Positions 34,206 through 45,762 of a stretch of 64,000 nucleotides of DNA are shown in pieces. Made by a program: the position numbers and the translations under genes. This stretch comes from Serripes groenlandicus (Eukaryota; Mollusca; Bivalvia; Cardiida; Cardiidae): contig JASEVX010000006.1 in NCBI GenBank assembly GCA_031761405.1, positions 33,793,359-33,857,358 on the forward strand, given 5' to 3'. Positions within the stretch are counted from its first letter, which is position 1; each line of letters begins with the position of its first letter. The notes under the pieces were generated by a model. The model worked only from the letters and a program-made list of their open reading frames with translations, did not search any database and was not told the DNA's origin.

Positions 34206-35276
34206 AACTAAACTTTTTCCAACATACAACACAAATCTGCACTAAACAACTTTATAATCATCTATGGAAATATATTGAAAATCTCCTTAAATGAAAGTAT
34301 GATCATGGAATAAAGTTGAAAACATTGCGGCAAAAGGAGAAATTGCTCATCATAACAAAAGCACCACCTGTGGGTGCAAGACGCTCGTCTGATATTATCC
34401 TTTTACAGTTTATTTATTTTATATAAATAATCTTCAAATTTGGAATGAATATTTACATATTATAATGACCGCACACAACTGCTTTGTTTCAAATATTGCA
34501 ACAAGATACACCGTGTGGAAATACAACCAAGTTCATATACATGATAAGGAAGATGGCTGTCACAATCAGTCAATATCATAAGCGGAGTCTTGTGTATGGA
34601 CAGGCAAATGAGATAAGCCGCTCAATGCCTGTTGATCAATCACTATATATTTGACAAATTGATCACTCTTTTATCTAGAAAAAAAAATTAGTTCAACATT
34701 GTAAAAACTTCTGCTATAAGTGGACATATTGACGTACAAAACATAGTCTTTAAAATATTTAAGTCATTACTGAGCCAGACTGTATGTTGTCCAAATAGGT
34801 TTATGGTCTGAGAAGTAGCTCTCAAAATCGATGTTTTTTACCCTAAAATACAGGCCACACTCATCATCTTTAGCATGCAATGCGAAGAAATGTATTATAT
34901 GAAGAAGTATTTTAAGTTTCAAAGTAATAGGTTTGATACTTTCCATGTACGTGACCTAAACGCAAAACTTAACCCACACCGCCAATTCTCAAATCAACCA
35001 AAATACATAAACATTTATGATTTTATCCCCCAGAAAAAAGGCCACACTCAGTATCTTTAGCATACAATGTGAATAGGGGTATTAGATGAACAATATTTTC
35101 CAAATTTCAAAGTATTAGGTTTTATAGATTCCATGTTAGTGACCTAAAAGCAAAACATAACCGCCGCCGACGACGATCGAGAAACGACAATAGCTCGATT
35201 TAAAAAGAACACAGACTAGCTTAATATGTCTGCTGTAGAGGCGTCAAAATGCGTCTGTATGCGGGAAATTGTTAAC
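34206..35276. mobile_element. MITE copy 4, split by a nested HINE-like element
   Basis: The left half (34206-34350) runs from CTTTTTCCAACATACAACAC to GGAGAAATTGCTCATCATAA. The right half (35221-35276) is GTCTGCTGTAGAGGCGTC followed by GCGGGAAATTGTTAAC. Between them sits the 34350-35215 element, so the MITE is older than that insertion. Confidence 0.7.
34350..35215 (-). mobile_element. HINE-like element, minus strand, hairpin-ended
   Basis: On the minus strand the head (35215 downward) is AAATCGAGCTATTGTCGTTT with GATCGTCGTCGGCGGCGG. The body holds two repeats of about 190 bp (cores TTAGTGACCTAAAAGCAAAA and GGCCACACTCAGTATCTTTA). The end near 34350 is a GCACCCACAGGTGGTGC hairpin after CAGACGAGCGTC. 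No protein is encoded. Confidence 0.75.
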
Positions 35277-35507
35277 ATAAAAGAAGTATTCTTTTCGCCA
35301 TAACCTGATTTTTCCTCGGGACAGAGTGATGCTTCTGTTGTAACATATTTTGAAAAAACATTAATAAAAAGAAATTCTGTTAACCTAGAAAATCCTCTAC
35401 TTCTCACCACATTTTCAATTCTGCATTAATTTCTTTTTATTTCAATTCTCAAGATATTGTATGCCTTTGGTTTTCACATAATACAGCCCTTCAGCCCTTA
35501 ACCCACA

Positions 35508-36099
35508 GGGACTTGCTCCTCTAAAAATAGATATGACCTACTCTATGCATTAGATATTAACAAGGGTGGACACAGTTTTCTGGGTCGCCACGCTTCAACT
35601 CATTTTATTCAAAGTATTCGAACAAATATATGAGTTTGAAGTAGGGAATCAATCAATAATGCTTTTCTCTATCGAACTATACCAAAATAACGGACAACAA
35701 CCTGGACCAAAAACGAAAGTACTTCTATCGACATTTCGGAATGGTTCAGTTTTTTTCGTTGCAGTAATTGTCAGTGATATTGCGATTATCTTTCCAAGAA
35801 ACATTTCGGAATGATTCAGTATCAGGTACTTTCGTTTTTGGTCCAGGTTGTTGTCCTTTTGGCGAATTCGCGAATATTTCAAAGGAATTGACATACTTAT
35901 GGAGAACAAATTCACGTTATTCTGGTATAGTTCGATAGAGAACAGTATTATTGATCGATTCCGTACTTTAAATTCATATATTTGTTCGAATACTTGGAAA
36001 AAAAATGAGTTGAAGCGAGGCGACCCAGAAAACTGTGTCCACCCTTGTTAATATCTATGCATAGAGTAGTTCATATCTATTTTTAGAGGAGCAAGTCCC
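35508..36099. mobile_element. 592-bp foldback (long inverted repeat) element
   Basis: The two halves are near-perfect inverted copies. It starts GGGACTTGCTCCTCTAAAAA and ends with the reverse complement. Inner pairs are AACAAGGGTGGACACAG, CAAAGTATTCGAACAAATAT and GGACAACAACCTGGACCAAA. The centre (about 35740-35830) holds GTAATTGTCAGTGATATTGC flanked by inverted CATTTCGGAATG. Short frames on both strands are mirror images and not genes. A second, broken copy lies at 45763-46820. Confidence 0.9.
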
Positions 36100-36104
36100 A
36101 GTGC

Positions 36105-36273
36105 TTAACCATTTTCCAACATATCACAGATCTGCAGCATGTTATTTTGAAAACATCTAGGCAAAAGTTTTGAAAATGTCTATTTATGTATATAGAAGAA
36201 ACGGCTTATTACAATTTCAAAAGTCGTTTGATGCAGAGGTGTCGTAAAGTGTATGTATATGGGAAAGGGTTAA
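36105..36273. mobile_element. palindromic MITE, TTAACCCTTTCCC family, copy 5
   Basis: It runs from TTAACCATTTTCCAACATA to TATATGGGAAAGGGTTAA, with GTCGTTTGATGCAGAGGTGTC before the right end. It directly adjoins the 592-bp foldback element. Confidence 0.75.
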
Positions 36274-36569
36274 AATAGCATATTAAGAGTTAGAAAGTAT
36301 TTAACAGAAACATCACTAAAATGATACACTATGGCAACAGTTAATGATATTGTTAGGCCTAGTTGTGGCTGGCAGTCATCTCATCTCCTTCAGTTCAGGA
36401 ATTCTGTATAATTTCTGTCCCCATTCCCAACTGAAATGAAACAAAAATGCAAATGCTATAAATGCTCAATAATAAAGTGATTGATAGATAAAGAAAAGAA
36501 ACATAGATCTTTTTAAATGTAGTCATTTTTCATATCGAATATTGAATTACATATTCTTTACTTTTTGTA

Positions 36570-36676
36570 TTAACCCTTTCCTTCAAACGATGAATCTGCA
36601 GTAGAAGACTTTGAACACATCTTGACTAAAATATATGCTACAGAAAGAAAGCATCTGTATGTGGAAAAGAGTTAAA
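36570..36676. mobile_element. palindromic MITE, TTAACCCTTTCCC family, copy 6, deleted centre
   Basis: TTAACCCTTTCCTTCAAACG and AATCTGCAGTAGAAGACTTT are at the left and TGTGGAAAAGAGTTAA at the right. It is only about 107 bp long. Confidence 0.65.
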
Positions 36677-36679
36677 TAT

Positions 36680-38877
36680 AGATGTATGTTGTGAAATGAA
36701 TATTAAACTAACCAGTTTATGACCAATATTTTGCAAGTATTGAGCTGTGTCAAGCAATTCTGAGTTCTTAGTGCACTAGTCTTCGCTGACAATATACATG
36801 CCATTTTGTGATAGATGCATCTTTCCACAAACAAATGGAAATGTAGCTCTACTTGTTTTATATCAGTATAACAGTGACAGGCAGCATTTGAGAGCATTAA
36901 TAGGAAAGGAGGAATGAATCATAAATAGGTCTGTGAATATGCTCAGGCTAAGGATTAAGACTTAAGATGGAAAAGATCCGAACAATAGACAATAACAAAT
37001 CTTACCACATTCACTACAATAATTCAACTTTTTAATATGGGATGACAAATTAACCGAGACCAAAGTATTACTAGTTAACACTCATCAGTCATGGATACTA
37101 TTATCTAGGTATTGCAAAAATAAACAAACAAAAAACACAAACACTCCTCTATCTGAGGAACACAGTCCATATTATATGATTTCTTCTTCAAGTCATGCAA
37201 ATGAAATTCAGGTTAAACGGTTGGCAGTTTGTGTTACGAGAATCACCTCTTGACACAATCAAAGATATATAATTATATATATACTATTTAGGTCTTTGAG
37301 CCAATTCAAGAGAAACACATTATTAAATCCCCCCACCCACTTAATTGTACATTGTTTTATTGACAAACTTACCAGTGAAACATTGACTGTTTTAGGATTA
37401 ATGTTGACTGTTCGAACATTGTAGACATGCCCACATGTACTCTCTTGTCAGTCTTTCGGAATTATGTGAACATTGAAATACGTTTCTTGAATTTCTGAAT
37501 GCTAATCACGAGTTTACATCATGTTCGTCCACTCGAGATTGTTCGTTTGTAATCCGACAGCTTTGATTTTCAGTATCCTTCATTGTTATCCAACTAGAAA
37601 GCTTAATGTGGCAATATCATACACCTAAGTGTCATACATCAAGCATCCAGCATAAGCGTGGGTCCACTACCTCAACATTCCATTTTTGACCCAGAGCGGA
37701 AATGTGTCCTATTTTGGGAGACAACAGTAAATAATTATAACTTTCAAAAACCCTTTTCGACCCCAAATTTTGGTTTTACACCTATTAAAAATCAATTTGA
37801 AATATACTATCGGTTGGCACTGGACAGTCTCAATTTTCTTTTCAATTAAGTCGGCTAATCTAGCATGCCCCAAAACAGACTATATGTAGTTGGTGAATAC
37901 GGACTAAATCTAAATCGACATAATCTAGTCAGATACTTTAGATTTAGACGTGCTGGTGAATACGGGCCCTGGACTAGCTTTTATTAATGTTGTACGCCAG
38001 TTTGTGAGGTTAGTAAAGGACATGTTATGTACGAATTCTAAATATTTCTGAAGATGAATTAAAAACAGGTCCGATGGATGTATTTCTGAATGTATTAAAT
38101 GGTGAATATATGAAGTTAAGCTAAAGTAATATCAACAAATATATTTATGGACTCATTTTGTGCCATGTGTTTTATTCCCGATTAAAATTTATAAATTTTA
38201 GATTTTGTAATTACTGGGTTTACGTCCGATTCGATCAATTTATGCTTTGGAAAACTGACTTTCTTTCATAATCGATAAACATTATAATCTTGGTTTGTCA
38301 TTTACACAAACATGAATATTGTATGGCAAGTATCAGCATTACCGTGTGAATATAAATGCCTATGTTGTAATCAGATAAGTGTATCTTTAGTTAGTTGACC
38401 AACTTTTATTTGCATTTTATTTAAACAAGGTGACCTATGAATGTTTATTATCTGTCCATGTGAAATAGATTATATCGTAACTAGACACTTGCATCTCTTA
38501 TGACGAAAATAAAATAAAATAAGATATAGATGATTGTAATATCTCAAGGCGGCACCAGTGTGCCACGTAAGACGAATATTATATTGACAATCCAGACACA
38601 AAAACAAAATAGATGGGAAAGTTGACAGCATTCAGCAACGATCAGTTAATCATGTTTCTTAGGATATATCAAATATATATATCAAATGCTGTTTTGGAAG
38701 GGCGGAACTGCAGTTTGTTATTAACGTTATTTGTATTACGATGATTCAAGTGAAATGTAAATACTGTTTTGTTCGTTTTGATTGACTCGTGTTTTTTAAA
38801 ATGGTATTTGATTTAGTTTAAGTAAAATGTGTTAATTAATATCATGAAAAAAGCAAATAAAGTAATTGTCTTTCAAG
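36680..38877 (+). other. intron 5 middle part, nothing recognised
   Basis: AT-rich sequence without splice-supported exons or clear repeats. A short inverted repeat TGGTGAATACGG appears at about 37900 and 37955. No gene is called. Confidence 0.5.
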
Positions 38878-38939
38878 TGACCACTACTAGCACTTCTACT
38901 CCTGCAGCATAGTCATCTACACGTATAGACACAACTAAT
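38878..38939 (+). pseudogene. decayed copy of the Thr-rich stalk exon
   Basis: Splice-like borders (TTGTCTTTCAAG, then GTAAGC at 38940) enclose 62 nt reading VTTTSTSTPAA and then TAG (38910-38912) in phase 1. The flank and interior align with exon 4: ACAACT-AAT-GTAAGC against ACAACT-GAT-TCAA-GCAAGT, then AACA(T)TTCATC against AACACATCATCC and beyond. The stop and a length of 62 rather than a phase-preserving number show decay. If spliced in, it would act as a poison exon. Confidence 0.6.
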
Positions 38940-39271
38940 GTAAGCATCTTTAACACATCATCCTTTTTATCTAGATTAAAAACCGTTATTATTGTTATCG
39001 GCGTTAGTAATATTATTTGCAGGAGACATGTAATACAAACATGTTTTTTCTTTTAAAAAAAAAGAAAGAATCGGGATTATCAAAACGCACATGTGAGAAA
39101 TCAAATAGCTGAATAAATACATTTATTGATGGCATCGATAGTATTATATCATTTATATATTGTGCAGAAGGCTTGCAATACACAAAATAGGTGGGTTTTT
39201 TTTCAATCATTTATAAGAGGGATAAGCACAACGTAGATAATTAAAATACCTGAATAAGGGCAATTAAGAGC

Positions 39272-39481
39272 TTAGCCCCTTCCAAAATACAACATATATG
39301 TAGCAGACGACTTTGATATCGTCTTTGCATTTATTTTAAATCTCTAAAAAAGAAATGATTATTAATGAATACAACTTATTAACAGTGTACCTGTGGGGAA
39401 AAATGACCTTTGCAACAATGTTTTTTCAAAGTTCTTATGCGCAGAGGCGTCAGAAAGTGTCTATGTGTGGAAAAGGGTTTA
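39272..39481. mobile_element. palindromic MITE, TTAACCCTTTCCC family, copy 7
   Basis: It begins TTAGCCCCTTCCAAAATACA, has GTAGCAGACGACTTTGATAT, and ends GTGTCTATGTGTGGAAAAGG. It keeps CAGAGGCGTCAGAAAGTGTC. Confidence 0.7.
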
Positions 39482-39590
39482 TATTTTCAAAACATTTGAA
39501 CAGTAGAATATCTTATCATTTTTAAAATGTTGAATAAATAGATATTGCACTCGTCACAAATATAGATTTTAATATTACACAAATAACATG

Positions 39591-39676
39591 ATTAAACACG
39601 GGAGTATAAATCTTCCTTGTGTCTATATCAACTATTAAACACGGGAGTATAAATCTTCCTTGTGTCTATATCAACT
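39591..39676. repeat. perfect 43-bp tandem duplication
   Basis: Two identical copies beginning ATTAAACACGGGAGTATAAA, so a recent event. Confidence 0.97.
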
Positions 39677-40109
39677 ATCTATTGTGGTTAGGACTTAAAT
39701 GTTATACATCAGAAATATTTAAAGTGTTTTTATAAAATAGTTTTAAAAACCAAGATCATTTTGAAATATTCTATACGTTTGTATTTTAACCGAGGCATTT
39801 GATGTTGAGAGACATCCAGAAATTTAGTCTGAAAATTTCTGCTTAACGTTATGTTTTAGCCTTTTTTTCTATTTGTGAAACAGTGACGAACGATATATAT
39901 TACAACATTTAATAATAAAATGTCTTCCTTAATTGATCCAGAAGTATTTTGATTTTCTTGGTTCTTGTGAATATGAATTATTTTGTAACGAAATTGCATA
40001 TAATAGTCAATGGAACAGAACAAGTTGTCACTAGAAACATGCTATACGGAAATAAATATAGATTAAGTTAAAACTTTTGCCTTATAATATATACAGTGAC
40101 ATATTTATT

Positions 40110-40129
40110 TTTACGAAACGTTTCGTAAA
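40110..40129. repeat. 20-bp perfect palindrome
   Basis: TTTACGAAACGTTTCGTAAA is its own reverse complement. It lies in a unique AT-rich part of intron 5. Role unknown. Confidence 0.8.
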
Positions 40130-40389
40130 TATCTCTTTTTCCTTGCCATCTTGAAAGGTTACAAAGGTCACGTGACCTATGAAAATTCCCTAATAACCCC
40201 AACAGCCAATGCATGAAATGATTACAGCATGCATTCAATAGGATTTTCTCGGGTAGTTCCGTCACCCATTCATCACCGATGTATTCCGATTGGCATTATC
40301 TCAGTTTACCTCAGTTTACACGATTGTCAAACTTAATTAGATCGATAATCCTGCTTACGTCACGGTAAGTGACTATCTCGAAGGTTTAC

Positions 40390-40515
40390 AGACGACTCTG
40401 TGTGGAAATGTTCCTTGGGTGACCCTCTATCAGATTCCTTCAACATATGTTGATTGGTCTGAAAACATGGTTGCCAGTGACCAGGGCTGTTTTGCCTTAT
40501 ATATCTTTAGTAAGT
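40390..40515 (+). repeat. single unit of the CAAGCCATGTTGATTGG family
   Basis: TTCCTTGGGTGACCCTCTAT, ATGTTGATTGGTCTGAAAAC and TTTTGCCTTATATATC match one core unit of the element at 20930-21394. No ends are seen. Confidence 0.65.
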
Positions 40516-41076
40516 TAACGTTTACATAATGCGTTGGAGCGCTACTGATCCGCTTGTTGTTTTACTATGACTTTGTGACAGGTGTGTTTTTATCCGAATG
40601 ATGAAATTCATGTTTACACATATTTAAACATGCTTGTATGCAGAGTTCCAAACACACAGTATGATATGCAATATATAAATGGATCAATGATACTGTTCTG
40701 TAGACCATTAACTTTGTTATGATTGGCGCTGATAGTTCTGAAGCGGACATAAGGCTTGGACATAAATACTTTTATAATCAATTTCAATACAACCGTAGAC
40801 AAGAAACAGTCAGTCGAATTGTGTGTGGTATCCAAATATTTTAAAATGCACTGGAATGTCTTAGCTTGGTCAAACTGTTTAAATTAATTCGCCACTGATT
40901 TAGGATTACCCTAGTAGGACCGATGAACTCGAAAAATGTGTAAATAAAGTATTCTTTGTTTATTTTTATTTTTTTAACAACGAACTCTCACGAAAATATC
41001 TATCTAGTTTCGAGGACAGTGGAGCTAGTGATGTCGTCTTGAGATTAAAATAAAATTTCATGCTAAGTAACATCTA

Positions 41077-42094
41077 AACAAGAGGACCGTCATGGTCTCA
41101 ATTCGCTCACCTGGTCTAATGGAAATTTAAAAGTTGTCAATGTTTATACTATATGCATACTAGAACAACAAGCAATGACCCCTGGTGGTCATATTTATCA
41201 CGGGTCGTAATAATTTCAATAATCCTTTTAAAGGGACGCTCAAGGTACATGAGTGCCAAATTATTTTGAAACCAGTCCTATATGTTTAGACAAGTAGATT
41301 TTTAAAGTTATCACTGTATATATAGAATGAAAACAAGCCCCGCCCCCCGAAGGCCATGTTTTTAAAATAAATAAGGATAAGTCCAACAATTTTGGTTAAG
41401 GGCCACCTCAGGAATCTTTCGGTCATATTATTTGCTAACATGGCCAGTGCTTTGTTTTAAGTTTCACTCTATATACATATAAGAAAGACAAGCACCACCC
41501 CTGATGGCCGTGATTTCAATGAATAAGAATTATTTGAACAATATCTAGAGGATAACACAAGAAAGATGAGTGCCCATTTATGTTCTAATCGGCCCAGCGT
41601 TATTGTAGGAGAGGATGATATAAAGAAAATCACTATAAATACAAGTAAGAAAAACAAGCTCAGCCCGCTCGCGGTCATGTTTTTCAACTATCTTGGTAGC
41701 AGTTAGACAAAAACAGTATTTACTTGTGTTTACCGTACACATATTAGGAAAACAAGCTTTTTCAACGGATCGAAATAAGTTGAACAATTTTGATAGAGGG
41801 TCACCCAAGGAACATTTGTGCAAAATTATTTTCAAATTAGGACTGTACTTTTGGACAAGAATATATTTAATGTGTTGGCATTTCCCCCTTTTGCGATGCC
41901 GCAGCAATCCAAGTTATGCATAGAATCGAATTATTTAGAGGACGACGTTAGGTACATTTCAGTGGAATTATTTTGAATTTGTTCATTGGATTAGGAGAGG
42001 TTAATTGTAGGAAATTGTAAACGGACAGTTGACGACGACGACGACGGTGAGAAACCACAAAAGCCCGTCCCACACTTCGTGCCCAGATGAGCTG
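41077..42094 (-). mobile_element. HINE/pearl-like element, minus strand, complete
   Basis: On the minus strand the head near 42094 is AGCTCATCTGGGCACGAAGT with a run of CGTC triplets. There are four to five diverged units (core GGAACATTTGTGCAAAATTA, TTGAACAATTTTGATAGAGG on the plus strand). The end at 41077 is CAGGTGAGCGAATTGAG, a hairpin, then CCTCTTGTT. The 109- and 72-codon minus frames within are repeat read-through. Confidence 0.8.
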
Positions 42095-43039
42095 AGGAGA
42101 TAAACAGTTAAGAGCAATATGAAATTGGCTAGTTGTTCCATCACGTTCCAATCTTTTCCTCTCAGCGCCGTTATGTTCATCGTCTTTGTTTTTGTTTTCG
42201 ATCTTGTATTTATTACAATGTTCAATCTTATAGATACTTAAATTAATCATGTATCTTTCTTCAGTTTAGCATCGTAGTCTTTATTTATAAAAATGAAACG
42301 ATCTACACAATTGTAAATTAAACATTCGTTTAAAGTATGAATTAAATCATCTAAACCAGGGTATATGATTACCGATCCCTGGTAAACACAGTAAACATTA
42401 TTTCGGAAGCTTGGCGAGGGTCAATGTTTCAAGTGTTATCCGTCTTTTAGAAAGTGCTTAGCAGTCTATGGAGAAAAGCAGCCAGTTGCTTGAAAAGAAT
42501 GTCTTGTGAAGTAATGGCGCGAGAAAGCCAGGAAACATACGGCTAAGAGGTCAATGGCCGTGATATGAATGAAAAGTTGTTGATAGCGGTATTTTACCCA
42601 ATCGATCAATTATTCGTTTTGGTTTTCCAACTTTGTTTCAACCACGTTTACAATCAAACCAGAGTGTCAAATTGGTGATGTTCCTATGATATGGTTATTT
42701 GGAAATATAAACTTGAAATCAATAACTAGTAGTTTCCAGTCATAAACATGTGCCATGACATTATATCAAACAAGTATTCAATGATATATGTTTTCACACC
42801 ACATTTTAACAATGAATGAACTTGCATTCAAATGAGAATTACTAAAAATAAAATTATTCTTCAATTGAAAATACTATAAAAACATTTCTTGCATTCACAA
42901 TATGTATCTTTACCAAGTGTTTAACGAGACGAACAAAAACAAAAATACTGACAAAACAAAGTTCGACAATTCCCTTTATACCATTATGATGGTATTATGT
43001 AAATCATGAATGAAATAAAATCGTAGTTTATTCAATTAG

Positions 43040-43776
43040 GACGTACCACTTCATCCACTAAGTCTACATCATCGAAAACTACGTCTTTGACTAAAGCTAC
43101 TACAACTACCACCACTAAACGAGCTCCCAAAACCGCTACCACAGGTACACCAAATGCGAATTTTACTACGAAACCGACATCTGAAAGTCCAGCAGCACAA
43201 TTTTCAACCGTAACTATGGATTCTTCTATGTCGCCAACATATTCATATTCGTCAAGTACTACGAAACAAGCAGAGGAAAGTCAGATTGTCTTTATAACCG
43301 TCAGTTCTTCTATTGGGGGAACATTTATCATCCAAATAGTTGCAATGTTTGTTGTTCACTGGATAAGAAGCAAAAAGGATTTGAAACCAAATGCTAAATC
43401 TGGAAGGTCGAGACAGAAACACACCGAATCTTCTCATACCAGGTCACGTCATCTGTCTTCACATAATCGCAGGACATCTTCTCCTTTTTATAACAACACC
43501 TTGAATATGAATCCGAAACAATATCAAGGGTACAGTTCCAGTATGTACCAATACCCTCAAAACGAAATGAGTCACACAATAAACAGGGGACACATAAACA
43601 GTTTTCCTGAAGACATATGTGACGGTTATAATTTTTATAGAGGTAACAGAAACATAGGCGCTAAATCGAAACATACTAGGACGAGTCGAGATCGAGATAT
43701 TGCGAAGGACGGAAGAGTGAATAGAACCTATTGTATGATGGACAATACTTCGACGTTTCTCAAACTGATCTTATAG
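43040..43776 (+). CDS. Ig receptor module A exon: stalk, transmembrane segment, basic tail, stop
   Basis: The acceptor TTCAATTAG ends at 43039. The exon enters in phase 1 and stays open for 245 codons to TAG. Residues 1-75 are Thr/Ser/Pro/Lys-rich (repeated SSTKS, TTTTTKR, SESPA), a mucin-like stalk. About residues 79-105 form a hydrophobic segment, IVFITVSSSIGGTFIIQIVA and on to VVHWI, followed by RSKKDLK, a stop-transfer anchor. The remaining 135 residues are a basic, His/Ser/Asn-rich cytoplasmic tail with clustered Tyr (YQGYSSSMYQYPQN, YNFYRGN) but no ITIM, ITAM or TIR motif. An initiation codon within it is not needed, because it is an internal-to-terminal exon. An in-phase donor GTACAC at 43145 could end the exon early. 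No AATAAA was seen close downstream. Confidence 0.82.
43145..43150 (+). promoter_or_regulatory. candidate alternative 5' splice site inside the module A exon
   Basis: ACCACAG/GTACAC leaves an upstream exon of 105 nt (43040-43144), phase 1-1, containing only stalk codons. Its use would remove the module A membrane anchor and stop and allow joining to the 48193 exon in frame. Confidence 0.45.
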
Positions 43777-43829
43777 CGGAAAAATTCGGTTCTGAAACGC
43801 AAAATGATGGATTCTTAAAAAATCCTTTC

Positions 43830-44515
43830 GATTTTCAAATAATGTTGTAGAAATATTCCTTGGATGACCCTCGATGGCTATTTTACCTTATATGGCTATA
43901 GTGAAAACTTAAAATTCTTCCCCGAAAGTGTTTGGCCGATTTTCAAATGATTCTGTAGAAATGTTCTCTATCCGATTCCTTCAATTCATGTTGATTGGTC
44001 GAAAAACATGGCCGCCAGATGGCGGAGCTATTTTGCCTTATATGGCTATGGTGAAAACTTAAACAATCTTCTCCTCCGAAAGTGTCCGGCCGATTTTAAA
44101 TAATTGTTAAGAAATGTTCTCTATCAGATTCTTTCAAGCCATGTGTATTGGTTAAAATAAGGTCGCCAGGGGGCAGGGACGTTTTGCCTTATATGGCTAT
44201 AGTAAAAACTTAAAATATCTTCTCGGATGAAAGTATCTGGCCGATTTTCAAATAATTTAGTGGAAATGTTCCTTTGGTGACTCTCTATCAAATTCCACCA
44301 CGTCATGTTGATTAGTATTAAAATATGGCTGTCAGGGTGGCGGGGCTGTTAGCCTTGTATTGGCTTTTGTGGAAACTTAATTAATTTACTCCTCCCAACT
44401 ATTTGGTCGATTTTAAAATAATTTTGCTGAAATTTTCCTTCGGTGATACTCTACGAGATGCTTTCAAGCAATGGTGATTGGTCAAAAAACATGCCCACCT
44501 CGCAAAAGTAGGGTG
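43830..44515 (+). mobile_element. tandem-cored HINE-like array downstream of module A
   Basis: Four diverged units share AATGTTC(T/C), TTCAAGCCATGTTGATTGGT, GCCGCCAG and TTTGCCTTATATGGCTAT, the same family as 20930-21394. It starts about 60 bases after the module A stop, so the 3' untranslated region of that isoform would run into it. No terminal hairpin. Confidence 0.75.
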
Positions 44516-44519
44516 CCGC

Positions 44520-45760
44520 ATCTAAATTGCGATTTATTTTTATCGTTGTCTTATTGAGAAAAACGTAAACAAAACGTGTAAATGCTGTGTAAAAGCTACT
44601 TTTAAATTTGTAATAAGTTTTGATATATTTTGAACTTCTTTACGCCAGGTCTACATATTTTTGTCAATAGATATTATCCATATGCACAAAATCGACACAG
44701 TCAGTTATCTCCATAATTGAATTGATTTCATAGCACCAATATGTTTTGTTGAAGTAAAACTCCAGATTAAATAGTTTGGAAATAACATAATCTAATCGAT
44801 TCCACAATCTTTCATGTTTAACCAACGTCTGAATATACAATTTCGCAAGCCAATATACCCAGCAACGTACAGTATTGGAGCATATTTAAGTAGGCCTAAC
44901 CATTAACTAGAATATCGTTTTTGAAACATTTTTTGTTAATCTTTGAAAAGCCAATGTGAAAGTGGGGCTTCTGTGCTTGCATTGAAATTGAAGAACTTGG
45001 AAGGGAACGAGCAGACTATATGTCAAAATATGTTAACCTTGAATCTTGTTCTAATAAGATAATTTAATGGAAAAAGAAATGAAGCAAGAATACAGGATAC
45101 TACATTTGAAAAATATAAAGAGTATCATCATGTTTGCATATATGTACACACATTTGTTTTCTACTAAAGGTATAAAAGTACTTATAGCTAATTGGCAATC
45201 ATTACCTTATCCAATATACAACATATAAGCATCTGGCGACTTTCAAAATTTCCAAACAAACATTTTGAACATATTTATTAATAACAATATGATCAGAAAC
45301 TACTGTGGCTGCTGCACAAGAAATAGTAAATACTGTATTATTAGTCGGCGAATTCGGTAAATGAAAATTGAGTTTTGCTTTAAAAATATTCAATGAATAA
45401 TTGTGAACTATATATCATAACGTAGGTTATGTTATTCGCTTCAAATCGATGTTACTATAAGATGAGAAAGTAATGGTCATTCCTTAAATCACACATAACT
45501 GCGCAGCTGTGTAAACACACATTGTCTTTTAAGTAAAAACTTGCCGCAAACGACAACAACATTATTACGGATATAACACCCAGAAAGCTTTGCATGACAG
45601 AGATAGACTCCAAAATTCTCAAACTTGCATATCGAGAATGACATGTTTATACTGTTATCTCAAATACGATACAAAAAAACAAGAGTGACAAATAATATTT
45701 GCGATTATTGTATTTCACATATAGAACAACATTTGAACAGTAAACGAGTAAGTTTATACA
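44520..45760 (+). other. unique sequence, nothing recognised
   Basis: AT-rich sequence with no splice-supported exon and no clear repeat. Short frames (45202-45393, 45625-45807) lack resemblance to any family. Confidence 0.5.
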
Positions 45761-45762
45761 CA

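Noticed and set aside
35566..36051. Overlapping frames on both strands in the foldback element
   Set aside because: Mirror images produced by the inverted repeat; not genes.
41469..42250. Several minus-strand frames of 70-110 codons
   Set aside because: Lie within the HINE-like element and translate its repeat units.
43087..43776. Free-standing gene starting at TTG 43087
   Set aside because: The frame is open back to an acceptor at 43039 and is in phase with the Ig exons; TTG is not a normal eukaryotic start. Treated as a terminal exon.
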